Origin: Eubacterium_B sp034180045
GTDB lineage: Bacteria; Bacillota; Clostridia; Peptostreptococcales; Anaerovoracaceae
Reading direction: 5' to 3'
DNA: 64,000 nt
NCBI GenBank assembly: GCA_034180045.1
Contig: JAXFOY010000015.1
Span: 160,350-224,349 of the forward strand
Part shown: positions 54,886 through 62,459 of the stretch, piece by piece
Position numbering within the stretch: position 1 is the first letter of the stretch
How the letters are laid out: every line of letters starts with the position of its first letter
Program-made: the position numbers and the translations under genes
The notes under the pieces: generated by a model
Seen by the model: the letters and a program-made list of their open reading frames with translations, nothing else
Told to the model about the DNA's origin: nothing
Database searches by the model: none

Positions 54886-56257
54886 CATCTTCTTTCTTTT
54901 CACTTTTTTACCGATTTTGTTGGTAATATATTTTGCTGTACCGCTTAAAATCAAAAATTATGTATTACTCACAGCTAGCCTGATATTTTACAGTTGGGGT
55001 GAACCGGTCTACGTATTTTTGATGATTTTCAGCATTGTCTTTAACTGGTCCATGGCACTTGATATAGAAAAAGAAAAGTATTTCGGACGTAAAACAACAC
55101 TTATATTTACCATAGTTGTAAATGTATTCATACTTTCATTTTTTAAATACTATGGATTTATAATTGAAACAATCAATGCCCTTTTGGGAACATCAATTTC
55201 ATATACGGCATTACCATTACCTATAGGCATTTCGTTTTACACCTTCCAAGCCATGTCATACATTATAGATGTATACCGCGGCGATACCTGTGCGCAGCGT
55301 GACCCGTTCAAATTCGGGCTTTACCTTTCACTTTTCCCTCAGCTTATCGCAGGTCCTATCGTAAAATATAGGGATATAGCAGATGAATTGGAAGAAAGAA
55401 ACATATCCCCTGCCTTAATAGGCGAAGGGAGCGCAAGGTTTATACTCGGACTTGCAAAGAAAGTGATAATCGCAAACAATATGGGTGCTCTGCATACCGA
55501 TATTTTATCTATGGGGACGGACAGCTCCGTATTAACATCATGGCTCGGAGCCATAGCATTTACGCTCCAAATATATTTTGATTTTAGCGGATATTCTGAC
55601 ATGGCCATAGGGCTTGGCAAGATGTTTGGCTTTAATTTCATGGAAAACTTCAATTATCCGTACATATCAAAATCCGTTACGGAATTTTGGCGCAGATGGC
55701 ATATCTCCTTGAGTACATGGTTCAAAGAATACCTTTATATCCCTCTAGGCGGTAACAGGGTTGGAAAATCACGGCATATACTTAACCTTCTCATAATTTG
55801 GACACTTACCGGACTTTGGCATGGTGCCAGTTGGAACTTTGTCGCTTGGGGACTTTACTACTGTATTTTTCTGATTGCCGAAAAATATGTATTTGCAAAG
55901 CATATGGAGCGTATGCCTAGTCTGCTTCGCCATTTTATAACTATGCTGATAGTCATAATTGCATGGGTATTTTTCTTCAGTGACAGCCTTGGTGCCGCAA
56001 TCAGCTACCTCGCTAAAATGTTCGCACTGGGCAAATTACCGCTTGTAAATGCAAACTTCATGTACATATTAAAATCAAACTTCATATTAATAGCTATGGC
56101 TTGCGTGTTGTCTCATCCGAAACCTAACGAAAGCTACAGACTTCTGAGCAAAAGCAGCAATGTGTTTGCCATTTTAAGTCTTTTAGCCATCTTCGCTATT
56201 TCTGTAGCTTATTTGATTTTTAGTACATATAATCCGTTTTTATATTTCAGATTTTAG
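54872..56257 (+). CDS. MBOAT family O-acyltransferase (AlgI/DltB-like)
   Basis: A 461-residue polytopic membrane acyltransferase that moves acyl groups across the membrane to extracellular glycans or teichoic acid. Conserved blocks are LPIGISFYTFQAMSYIIDVYRG, VTEFWRRWHISLSTWFKEYLYIPLGG, and GLWHGASWNF with the catalytic His317. About 11 transmembrane helices. It pairs with the SGNH and DHHW proteins, like the AlgI/J/X and PatA/PatB arrangements. SD GGAGG overlaps the end of the DUF4358 gene. Confidence 0.93.
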   Translation: MLFSSIFFLFTFLPILLVIYFAVPLKIKNYVLLTASLIFYSWGEPVYVFLMIFSIVFNWSMALDIEKEKYFGRKTTLIFTIVVNVFILSFFKYYGFIIETINALLGTSISYTALPLPIGISFYTFQAMSYIIDVYRGDTCAQRDPFKFGLYLSLFPQLIAGPIVKYRDIADELEERNISPALIGEGSARFILGLAKKVIIANNMGALHTDILSMGTDSSVLTSWLGAIAFTLQIYFDFSGYSDMAIGLGKMFGFNFMENFNYPYISKSVTEFWRRWHISLSTWFKEYLYIPLGGNRVGKSRHILNLLIIWTLTGLWHGASWNFVAWGLYYCIFLIAEKYVFAKHMERMPSLLRHFITMLIVIIAWVFFFSDSLGAAISYLAKMFALGKLPLVNANFMYILKSNFILIAMACVLSHPKPNESYRLLSKSSNVFAILSLLAIFAISVAYLIFSTYNPFLYFRF

Positions 56258-56269
56258 GATGGAGCAAAT

Positions 56270-57442
56270 ATGAACCATAAAACCGCAAAAATATTTGGAT
56301 TTATTTTTCCTATCATACTTGTCTCTGTGATGCTCCTAAATATATTTCTTCCTGATAAGAAATTTTCAGCAGAAGAAAATCGAATGTTACAGATGATGCC
56401 GAAATTAAGTTTTACCAGTTATATTGACGGTCGCTTCGAATCAAAGATAGAGTCCTACGCAGCGGATCAATTTTTGCTTAGAAATCACTTCATAAAGATA
56501 AAATCGTCATTTGATTCTGCCCTTTTAATAAGCAAATCAAATAATGTATTTAATTGCAGCGATAACTATTTGATGGAGGACATAAGCAAAGTGAACAAAA
56601 AGAAGATGCGTAACAACATCGACTCGCTTTCAAACTTCAAAAAATGTTATCCTGATATTCAGATGGATTTTATGCTTGTGCCAAATGCTGCAAATATACT
56701 CTCAGATAAGTTGCCTCTATTTGCTGTGACAGAAAATCAAAATAAACAAATTGATGATTTTTTTCAAACATTAAAGTCTCTTGAAATCGAACCTATAGAT
56801 GTTAGGTCTGAATTCGAAAAGCAAAAAGCAAAAACGGAACTCTATTATCATACTGACCATCACTGGACTACAGACGGAGCATATCTGGCATATGGCGAGT
56901 TTCACAAAAAAAAGAAATTTACCAGCAACATTCAATATGAGCCTCTTGTTGTAAAAAACGATTTTAGAGGTACATTGTCATCAAAAAGCGGCTTTACTAA
57001 CGGCTTAAACGACAAAATTAAAATATTTCTTCCAAAACCCGGACAAGATTACAAGAACAGTGTTATTTTCTACTCAGATTCAAAGAAAAAGACAACTGAG
57101 TTCTACCAACTTGATAATCTGAATAAAAAAGATACATATACTGTGTTTGGCGGCAGTAACCACCCTATTTACAGTATAAAAACTCCTGTTGCATCCCAGA
57201 AGAGACTTCTTCTTATAAAAGATTCTTATGCAAACAGCTTTATTCCGTTCATATCACAAGACTATAGAGAAATAGTAGTCGTTGACCCGAGATACTTCTT
57301 TGATGATATAGGTGAAATTATAAAAGCTCATAAAATCACCGATGTATTATTTCTATATAATGCGAATACTTTCTTTAATGACAATTCGCTTGAAATGATG
57401 CTAAGTGCCTCAAAGGACATAAACAATATAAGTCAAAACTAA
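56270..57442 (+). CDS. DHHW/AlgX-like SGNH acetyltransferase partner
   Basis: A 390-residue protein with an N-terminal membrane helix (about 10-27). It has the DHHW-family signature YHTDHHWTTDGAYLAY (DHHW at 196-199) and, near the end, LLIKDSYANSFIPF, where the Ser serves as the SGNH nucleophile. This resembles AlgJ/AlgX, which acetylate exopolysaccharide after receiving acetyl from an MBOAT protein. It follows the MBOAT gene after 12 bases and ends the cassette before a long hairpin. No glycosyltransferase or polysaccharide genes adjoin it, so the acceptor glycan is unknown. Confidence 0.88.
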   Translation: MNHKTAKIFGFIFPIILVSVMLLNIFLPDKKFSAEENRMLQMMPKLSFTSYIDGRFESKIESYAADQFLLRNHFIKIKSSFDSALLISKSNNVFNCSDNYLMEDISKVNKKKMRNNIDSLSNFKKCYPDIQMDFMLVPNAANILSDKLPLFAVTENQNKQIDDFFQTLKSLEIEPIDVRSEFEKQKAKTELYYHTDHHWTTDGAYLAYGEFHKKKKFTSNIQYEPLVVKNDFRGTLSSKSGFTNGLNDKIKIFLPKPGQDYKNSVIFYSDSKKKTTEFYQLDNLNKKDTYTVFGGSNHPIYSIKTPVASQKRLLLIKDSYANSFIPFISQDYREIVVVDPRYFFDDIGEIIKAHKITDVLFLYNANTFFNDNSLEMMLSASKDINNISQN

Positions 57443-57449
57443 AAAAAAC

Positions 57450-57511
57450 AACCCCGCGTTTATGGTATGTACCCAAAGTTCCGGACACATATCATTTAAT
57501 GCGGGGGTTTA
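57450..57511. terminator. Long bidirectional terminator hairpin
   Basis: Extended imperfect stem (outer ACCCCGC/GCGGGGGT, inner ATGGTATGT/ACATATCAT) with a roughly 14-base loop between convergent genes. On the minus strand it is followed by TTGTTTTTTTT, a strong terminator for rnhB. Confidence 0.75.
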
Positions 57512-57544
57512 TCATTAAAAAACCGTTTGGCGGCTTTTGATATT

Positions 57545-58213
57545 CTAATGTTCATCCAAATTTCTTAAAAAGCTTTTTCTATGTATTTCAGTTATTCCAT
57601 ACTCCTTTATACCTCGATAATGAGCCTTTGTTCCGTAACCCTTGTTTGACTCAAAGTCATATCCCGGATATGAAATTGCATATTTCTTCATTAATCTATC
57701 CCTTGTTACTTTAGCTATAATAGATGCCGCCGCAATGGATAAACTCTTTTGGTCCCCTTTGATAATTGACATTTGAGCTTTATCAAGTTCTTTTATTTCT
57801 ATGGCATCAAACATTACAAAATCAATTTTTTCTCGTCCGCTTCTTAGCAGCATTTCATCTGCTTTGGACACAGCCTCTTTCATAGCAAGTTTAGTTGCTT
57901 CTAAAATATTAATTCTGTCGATAACTTCACAGCTTACCTGACCTATTCCGTAAGCTAAACATTTTTCCAAAATCTTCTCATATAGCGACTCGCGTTTCTT
58001 TTCGCTCAGCTTCTTCGAATCGTCTATCCCTATGATATCTACATCCTTGCTAAAAACGCACGCAGCGGCGACAACCGGACCTGCAAGCGGTCCCCTTCCG
58101 ACCTCATCGACACCGGCAATCATCGTAAAACCCTTCGTTCTTACCTCAGCTTCCAAAACTTTAAGTTCTTCAGCTCTCTTCTTTGCAAGTTCAAGTCTTT
58201 CCGCCTTTGTCAC
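57545..58213 (-). CDS. rnhB: Ribonuclease HII
   Basis: A 222-residue RNase HII that nicks DNA at single ribonucleotides and degrades RNA-DNA hybrids. MIAGVDEVGRGPLAGPVV carries the first two metal ligands (Asp36, Glu37). The conserved DDSKKLS and SIIAKVTRDRLM segments follow, and the GYGTKAH segment near the end is present. The N-terminal 30 residues are a charged helix, as in Bacillus RnhB. It overlaps rbgA by one base; the rplS-rbgA-rnhB order is conserved in Bacillota. Confidence 0.97.
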   Translation of the reverse strand: MTKAERLELAKKRAEELKVLEAEVRTKGFTMIAGVDEVGRGPLAGPVVAAACVFSKDVDIIGIDDSKKLSEKKRESLYEKILEKCLAYGIGQVSCEVIDRINILEATKLAMKEAVSKADEMLLRSGREKIDFVMFDAIEIKELDKAQMSIIKGDQKSLSIAAASIIAKVTRDRLMKKYAISYPGYDFESNKGYGTKAHYRGIKEYGITEIHRKSFLRNLDEH

Positions 58214-59058
58214 TATAATCCCACCTTTTCTAAAGTTATCTTGCCTATCTGTCCGGCTCTAAACTCGTCTAATACAGTCCTTGCACAGCGACTGTAGTCA
58301 ATTCTGCCCTTTGATAATATAAACCCCCTGTTAAGGGCAATATTATCCATATTTACAATACCTTCTTCAGAAATTTCATCTAGTTTATATCTGCTGATGA
58401 GAAGCTTAGGATATTCGTTTTGAAGTACTTCAATCAACCTCAACGCTAAAGTTTCCACATCCAAAATTTCATCTTTAATTGAACCGCAAAAAGCAAGCTT
58501 GATTCCAACCGACTCATCTTCAAACTTTGGCCACAATATACCCGGAGTATCAAGAAGCTGCATTCCGTTACTCAAAGTAAGCCACTGCTTTCCTTTTGTC
58601 ACTCCCGGTTTGTCACCTGTTTTAGTACTTTTTTTGCCTGTCAGACGATTAATAAGTGATGATTTTCCAACATTAGGAACTCCTACAATCATAAGCCTGA
58701 GATTCTTTTTCAGCGTTCTGCCAACATTAAGTTCATCTTCTATATTTCCCATCAAAGTGAGCAAATCCTTTATGCCTGCGCCTCTCATTGAATCCAAAGA
58801 CATTACTTTTGCTCCGCTTTTGCTGAAATATTCACTCCATCTAATAGTCTCTTGTCTGTCAGCCAGGTCGCTCTTGTTCAAAATAATGGTCCTGGGCTTT
58901 CCTTCAGTCAGCTCATCTATAACCGGATTTCTGCTTGAAATCGGAATTCTTGCATCTATGACTTCTATAACCATATCAACAAGTTTGAGATTGCTTGCAA
59001 TAAGCTCTCTCGTTTTCTTCATATGCCCCGGATACCAGTTTATATTCTCTAATGACAT
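58213..59058 (-). CDS. rbgA: Ribosome biogenesis GTPase RbgA (YlqF)
   Basis: A 281-residue circularly permuted GTPase needed for late 50S assembly. The order of G motifs is permuted: NKSDL (G4) comes first, then GVPNVGKSSLIN (G1) and DTPGILWP (G3). The start INWYPGHMKKTRELI is diagnostic, and the C-terminal ANTAR-like helical domain contacts rRNA. SD AGAGG precedes the ATG. It lies downstream of rplS beyond a terminator, so a separate or read-through transcript is likely. Confidence 0.95.
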   Translation of the reverse strand: MSLENINWYPGHMKKTRELIASNLKLVDMVIEVIDARIPISSRNPVIDELTEGKPRTIILNKSDLADRQETIRWSEYFSKSGAKVMSLDSMRGAGIKDLLTLMGNIEDELNVGRTLKKNLRLMIVGVPNVGKSSLINRLTGKKSTKTGDKPGVTKGKQWLTLSNGMQLLDTPGILWPKFEDESVGIKLAFCGSIKDEILDVETLALRLIEVLQNEYPKLLISRYKLDEISEEGIVNMDNIALNRGFILSKGRIDYSRCARTVLDEFRAGQIGKITLEKVGL

Positions 59059-59108
59059 TTCAAACCTCTTTCAATATTTTGTTACTGCCAGCCCGCAAAT
59101 TCGTTAGT

Positions 59109-59135
59109 AAAAAGGACACCCCTCGGGTGTCCTTT
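59109..59135 (-). terminator. Rho-independent terminator of rplS
   Basis: On the minus strand, stem AAAGGACACCC/GGGTGTCCTTT with a short loop, followed by TT and then ACT, 11 bases after the rplS stop. Confidence 0.85.
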
Positions 59136-59145
59136 GTGATCATTC

Positions 59146-59484
59146 TTATTTAGTCTTGATCTTTGCAGCCTTACCGGTTCTGCCACGCATGTAGTGAAGT
59201 CTGGCTCTTCTAACCTTACCTTCTCTAACAACTTCGATTTTTTCTACCCATGGTGAGTGGATTGGGAAAGTCTTCTCTACGCCTACACCGGAAGCAATCT
59301 TTCTAACGGTGAATGTAGCTCCGATTCCTCCGTTTTGTTTCTTCAAAACAAAGCCTTCGAAAATCTGAATTCTTTCTCTTGTACCTTCTTTAATTTTAAT
59401 GTGTACCTTTACCTGGTCTCCAACATTAAATGCAGGGATCTCCTTCTTGAGATAATCCTGAGCAACTGAATCTAAAATATTCAT
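59146..59484 (-). CDS. rplS: 50S ribosomal protein L19
   Basis: A 112-residue L19 at the 30S-50S interface. The family segments FNVGDQVKVHIKIKEGTRERIQIFEGFVL, GVGVEKTFPIHSPWVEKIEV and the basic end RRARLHYMRGRTGKAAKIK are all present. Preceded by AAAGGAGG and a structured 5' leader, which fits autoregulation. Usually trmD-rplS are adjacent; trmD is not upstream here, where the Xer-like gene is instead. Confidence 0.98.
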   Translation of the reverse strand: MNILDSVAQDYLKKEIPAFNVGDQVKVHIKIKEGTRERIQIFEGFVLKKQNGGIGATFTVRKIASGVGVEKTFPIHSPWVEKIEVVREGKVRRARLHYMRGRTGKAAKIKTK

Positions 59485-59554
59485 TGATTGGGTTCCTCCT
59501 TTCCCTCCAAGGTGTTCATGCTACTTCTGTAAACAGAGGACCACCCGTACTAAC
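59485..59554 (-). promoter_or_regulatory. Candidate L19 mRNA leader
   Basis: A roughly 70-base 5' leader between the predicted transcription start and rplS. It contains an outer GGTG/CACC pairing that encloses a TCTG/CAGA hairpin, followed by the SD region. Placement and size are like the Bacillota L19 autoregulatory leader; I could not compare it with the covariance model. Confidence 0.5.
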
Positions 59555-59560
59555 TTAAAT

Positions 59561-59589
59561 ATTCTACCATTAAGTAAAATTTATTGCAA
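59561..59589 (-). promoter_or_regulatory. SigA-type promoter of rplS
   Basis: Minus strand: TTGCAA (59584-59589), 17-base spacer, TAGAAT (59561-59566). Confidence 0.65.
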
Positions 59590-59679
59590 GCAAAAAAACA
59601 AATTTAACGCTGTTTCCCTGTATTTTGTGGATGTTGCAGATGTTGCCGGGTTTACTAATTCATAATATCTATGGACCTC

Positions 59680-60570
59680 CTATGCTCTTGGGTGCGTTCT
59701 GTCATAAACATCCTTAATTCTGCTCTTTGAAAGCTGCATAAATACCTGAAGAGCTTGCATATCGTCATAGCCTAAAAGCTCTTGCAAAGTCTTCAAATCC
59801 GCACCGTTTTGAATCATGTGGACGGCAAACGAAGTTCTTAAAATATGCGGAGTTATCCTGTCCTCCATACCAACAGCCTTTCCATACTGCTTTAAGATTT
59901 TCCAAAGACCTTGCCTTGTGAATCTTTCACCCATATAATTTACGAAAAGTGCTGACTTTAAGTCGTCATTTTGCTTTTTTTTCAAAAGACTCGGCATACT
60001 GATTTCCATATATTTCTTCATTGCTTCTTTTGCATATTTGCCAAGGGGAACAATTCTCGCCTTGCCGTGAATTCCCTGACAGGTTATAAAGCCCATACGC
60101 AAATTGATATCTTCTGTGTTCATATCAATAAGTTCCATAACGCGTATCCCTGTCCCGTACAGCACTTCCAAAATAGCCCTGTCTCTGTAGCCCTTTATGC
60201 TGTCACTCGGTTGCTTAATTAATTCTTCTACCTCGGATATGCTCAGATAATCTATCTCTTTTCTTTCGGCCCTCGGCGTTTTTATATCGTCAGTTGGATT
60301 TATTGATATTTGATTCGCCTTTATATTAAAGTCAAAAAAAGCTCTGAGTGAGGCAAGTTTTCTGTTAGTCGTTGACCTTGATTTTCCGTTTTTACTTAAC
60401 TGCATTATATATGACAAAACATCCGTTTGAGTAGCGCTTAAAATATCGCTATGTTTTTCCGACATATATTTTTCAAACGCTCTGATGTCTCTGCCGTATG
60501 CAATCAAAGTATTATCAGATGCATTCTTGTTTTCCTTTAGGTATTTTAGAAAGGCATCAATTTTTTTCAT
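59680..60570 (-). CDS. Xer-like tyrosine recombinase with degenerate catalytic site
   Basis: A 296-residue protein aligning over its full length to XerC/XerD: a SAM-like N-terminal domain (1-90) and a C-terminal catalytic domain ending in RIKDVYDRTHPRA as in XerD. Compared with E. coli XerD, Arg143 (GTGIR), His242 and Arg245 (HILR) are kept. The hairpin Lys172 position is Ile167 (GIHGK), His270 is Tyr268 (LLGYDD), and the nucleophile Tyr279 is Phe277 (LQVFMQ). It should still bind DNA but not form the 3'-phosphotyrosyl link. The frame is intact, so this is not ordinary decay. It overlaps the NUDIX gene by 14 bases, the neighbourhood xerD has in other Bacillota. Whether true XerC/D exist elsewhere is unknown. 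Confidence 0.88.
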   Translation of the reverse strand: MKKIDAFLKYLKENKNASDNTLIAYGRDIRAFEKYMSEKHSDILSATQTDVLSYIMQLSKNGKSRSTTNRKLASLRAFFDFNIKANQISINPTDDIKTPRAERKEIDYLSISEVEELIKQPSDSIKGYRDRAILEVLYGTGIRVMELIDMNTEDINLRMGFITCQGIHGKARIVPLGKYAKEAMKKYMEISMPSLLKKKQNDDLKSALFVNYMGERFTRQGLWKILKQYGKAVGMEDRITPHILRTSFAVHMIQNGADLKTLQELLGYDDMQALQVFMQLSKSRIKDVYDRTHPRA

Positions 60571-61108
60571 GATTTCTCCTTTTTACAGTTTCTGCAACCA
60601 TCATAATAGCTATAATGCTCTTTGCGTCCTCTATTTTTCCGGTCAATACCATGTCAACAAGTTCCTCAAGTGGAATCTCCAGTATATCTATAGCTTCATT
60701 GTCATCAAATTGCGTTTTGCCGGCAGTTAATCCTTCGGCTAGAAAAATATCCAGGCGTTCTTCTGAGTAGCCGACAGAGGTATATATTTGCGTCATAAGC
60801 GTCATCTTGTCTGCCGTATATCCGGTTTCCTCACGAAGTTCTCTTCTGGCTACGGACTCCCCCGTTTCATCTTGCTCTCTTTTCCCTGCCGGAACCTCAA
60901 GCATAATCTTATTAGACGGCTTTCTGAATTGTTTAACCATAACCAGTTTATTTTCACTTGTGATTGCAGCAATAGCCGAACCTCCATTATGCTCCACTAT
61001 TTCTCTCACAGATGTGCCGTTTATCGATGTCACTTCATCACATCTTAAGTTCAGAATCCTGCCTTCATATATTCGCTTTGAACTCAGTGTCTTTTCCTCA
61101 AATACCAC
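60557..61108 (-). CDS. NUDIX hydrolase (ADP-ribose pyrophosphatase type)
   Basis: A 183-residue NUDIX protein, NudF/YqkG-like. The complete Nudix box begins at Gly75: G-x5-E81-x7-R89-E-L-x-E-E-x-G96. The flanking ITSENKLVMVKQFRKPSNKIMLEVPAG resembles ADP-ribose pyrophosphatases. The start is GTG 61108 with GGAGG at seven bases; the longer TTG frame lacks an SD. Its stop overlaps the Xer-like gene start by 14 bases, so the two are translationally coupled. Confidence 0.9.
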   Translation of the reverse strand: MVFEEKTLSSKRIYEGRILNLRCDEVTSINGTSVREIVEHNGGSAIAAITSENKLVMVKQFRKPSNKIMLEVPAGKREQDETGESVARRELREETGYTADKMTLMTQIYTSVGYSEERLDIFLAEGLTAGKTQFDDNEAIDILEIPLEELVDMVLTGKIEDAKSIIAIMMVAETVKRRNHEKN

Positions 61109-61259
61109 TCTGCGACCTCCACTCAATTTTTTTATATTATATCATAAGTTTACAAATGAAAAATGCAAATTGTTGTTTTCAAAGAAAATAAATTGTTTTT
61201 CGTAATGAAAAGTCCTCGCCTGTGAAAATTTTAATTATCTATAATTATGCAAAAAACAC

Positions 61260-61287
61260 TTGATTTTTATAAATAAATATATATAAT
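61260..61287 (+). promoter_or_regulatory. Promoter of candidate small RNA
   Basis: TTGATT (61260-61265), 16-base spacer, TATAAT (61282-61287), in an otherwise gene-free gap between the NUDIX gene and the YprB-like gene. Confidence 0.55.
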
Positions 61288-61293
61288 AATTAT

Positions 61294-61382
61294 TAGGGTT
61301 ATCCCCCTGATAACCTCTTAATCTCTAATCCCAATACCCCTTTTTAACAAAAGAGACCTTTTTAGGTCTCTTTTGTTTTTTT
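61294..61382 (+). ncRNA. Candidate small noncoding RNA with C-rich hairpin loop
   Basis: A roughly 89-base unit beginning at the expected start of the 61260 promoter and ending at a strong terminator. A perfect 7-bp hairpin GGTTATC/GATAACC (61297-61315) exposes the loop CCCCT. It is followed by a mostly unpaired C/T-rich stretch (CCCAATACCCC). The terminator stem is AAAAGAGACCT/AGGTCTCTTTT (61349-61374) plus T7. Exposed C-rich sequences are complementary to Shine-Dalgarno sequences, as in known UCCC-type sRNAs of Bacillota. An attenuator leader for the next gene is the alternative, but that gene has its own promoter downstream. No family recognised. Confidence 0.45.
61349..61382 (+). terminator. 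Rho-independent terminator upstream of the YprB-like gene
   Basis: 11-bp perfect stem AAAAGAGACCT/AGGTCTCTTTT with a 4-base loop and a run of T7 after one G. Confidence 0.88.
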
Positions 61383-61396
61383 GTTCTTCATTATTG

Positions 61397-61405
61397 TGGT
61401 ATAAT
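61397..61405 (+). promoter_or_regulatory. Extended -10 promoter of the YprB-like gene
   Basis: TGGTATAAT at 61397-61405, downstream of the terminator and about 46 bases before the ATG. The -35 region is only T-rich. Confidence 0.6.
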
Positions 61406-61450
61406 GAAAATATTAAAAATATTGATGTATTGATTCGTATAGAGGTACAG

Positions 61451-62449
61451 ATGAAAAAGATAAAAGAAAAGATAAATTATTTACCTGAGTTTCCGATAAT
61501 TTTTGATTTGTTCTTCAAAAACAAGAAATTTGCCGTTTTAGATATAGAAACCACCGGATTATCACCAAATTTCAGTTCAATTATACTAGTCGGCCTAATT
61601 GTATTCGATGGAAAAAATACATACTTACATCAACTATTTGCCGAAACACCTCAAGAAGAAAAAGAAATAATTATCGAAACAGACAATTTAATCAGGGAAG
61701 TGGATTATATAATCACATACAACGGCAGGATGTTTGACATCCCCTTTCTAAACAAAAGATCAGAAAAATATAACCTCAAATTTACGCAGATATTTAATTT
61801 TGATTTATTTATAATAATGAAATATTATTCAGACTTACCTAAACTTATAAAAAGTATGAGTCAAAAATCACTTGAAGTATTTGCCGGTCTTTCTGATGCA
61901 AGAGAAGATAAAATAAGTGGAGGGGAAAGCGTAGAATTATATTCACAATACCAAGCCACCCACTCTCCAAATATTCTTTCACAGATACTTTTACATAATA
62001 GCGATGACATAAGACAGCTCTTTCAACTTGTAAAACTCGTTAAGCATTCCGATTTTGCCAAAGCAATTTGCCATCAAGGCATGCCTCATGTCGGCGGATA
62101 TATAGGAAAGATTGATTATAAAAAAAGCACACTGTTCATAAAAGGGTATGCATTTCCTGCGATAGATTACATTTCCTTCCCGTCACCGGAATCACCATAC
62201 AGTTTAAGCATGACTAAACTGACTTCCGAGTATATAATAGAAATCCCTTGCGAGTCGATAGTCGGTTCGGCATACTTTGATTTAACTAACTTAGTTGAAG
62301 AAAAACATCTTTCAAGTTTCAATTTGCCCGGTTTTAACAACGACTATCTGATTATAAAAGAAAATAATAAGTTTAACTATACGGAAATAGCTCTCTTTGC
62401 TCAGATATTTGCATCAAAGTTAATCAACGAAGTTATACATAATCTTTAG
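61451..62449 (+). CDS. YprB-like RNase H-fold (DEDD) nuclease
   Basis: A 333-residue protein. Residues 25-190 form a DEDDh-like exonuclease fold: AVLDIETTGLSP (Asp31, Glu33), TYNGRMFDIPFL (second acidic motif) and LLHNSDDIRQL (third). Bacillus YprB has the same domain. The remaining C-terminal 130 residues (KKSTLFIKGYAFPAIDYISF onward) are not recognised and are probably a separate beta-rich domain. Substrate and role are unestablished for the family. An upstream in-frame TTG is inside the terminator; ATG 61451 has AGAGG. It is followed by alr after ten bases. Confidence 0.82.
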   Translation: MKKIKEKINYLPEFPIIFDLFFKNKKFAVLDIETTGLSPNFSSIILVGLIVFDGKNTYLHQLFAETPQEEKEIIIETDNLIREVDYIITYNGRMFDIPFLNKRSEKYNLKFTQIFNFDLFIIMKYYSDLPKLIKSMSQKSLEVFAGLSDAREDKISGGESVELYSQYQATHSPNILSQILLHNSDDIRQLFQLVKLVKHSDFAKAICHQGMPHVGGYIGKIDYKKSTLFIKGYAFPAIDYISFPSPESPYSLSMTKLTSEYIIEIPCESIVGSAYFDLTNLVEEKHLSSFNLPGFNNDYLIIKENNKFNYTEIALFAQIFASKLINEVIHNL

Positions 62450-62459
62450 GAGAAATAAA

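Noticed and set aside
59680..60570. Phage or integrative-element integrase
   Set aside because: The neighbours are housekeeping genes, there is no attachment-site repeat, excisionase or cargo, and the length and ends match chromosomal Xer proteins.
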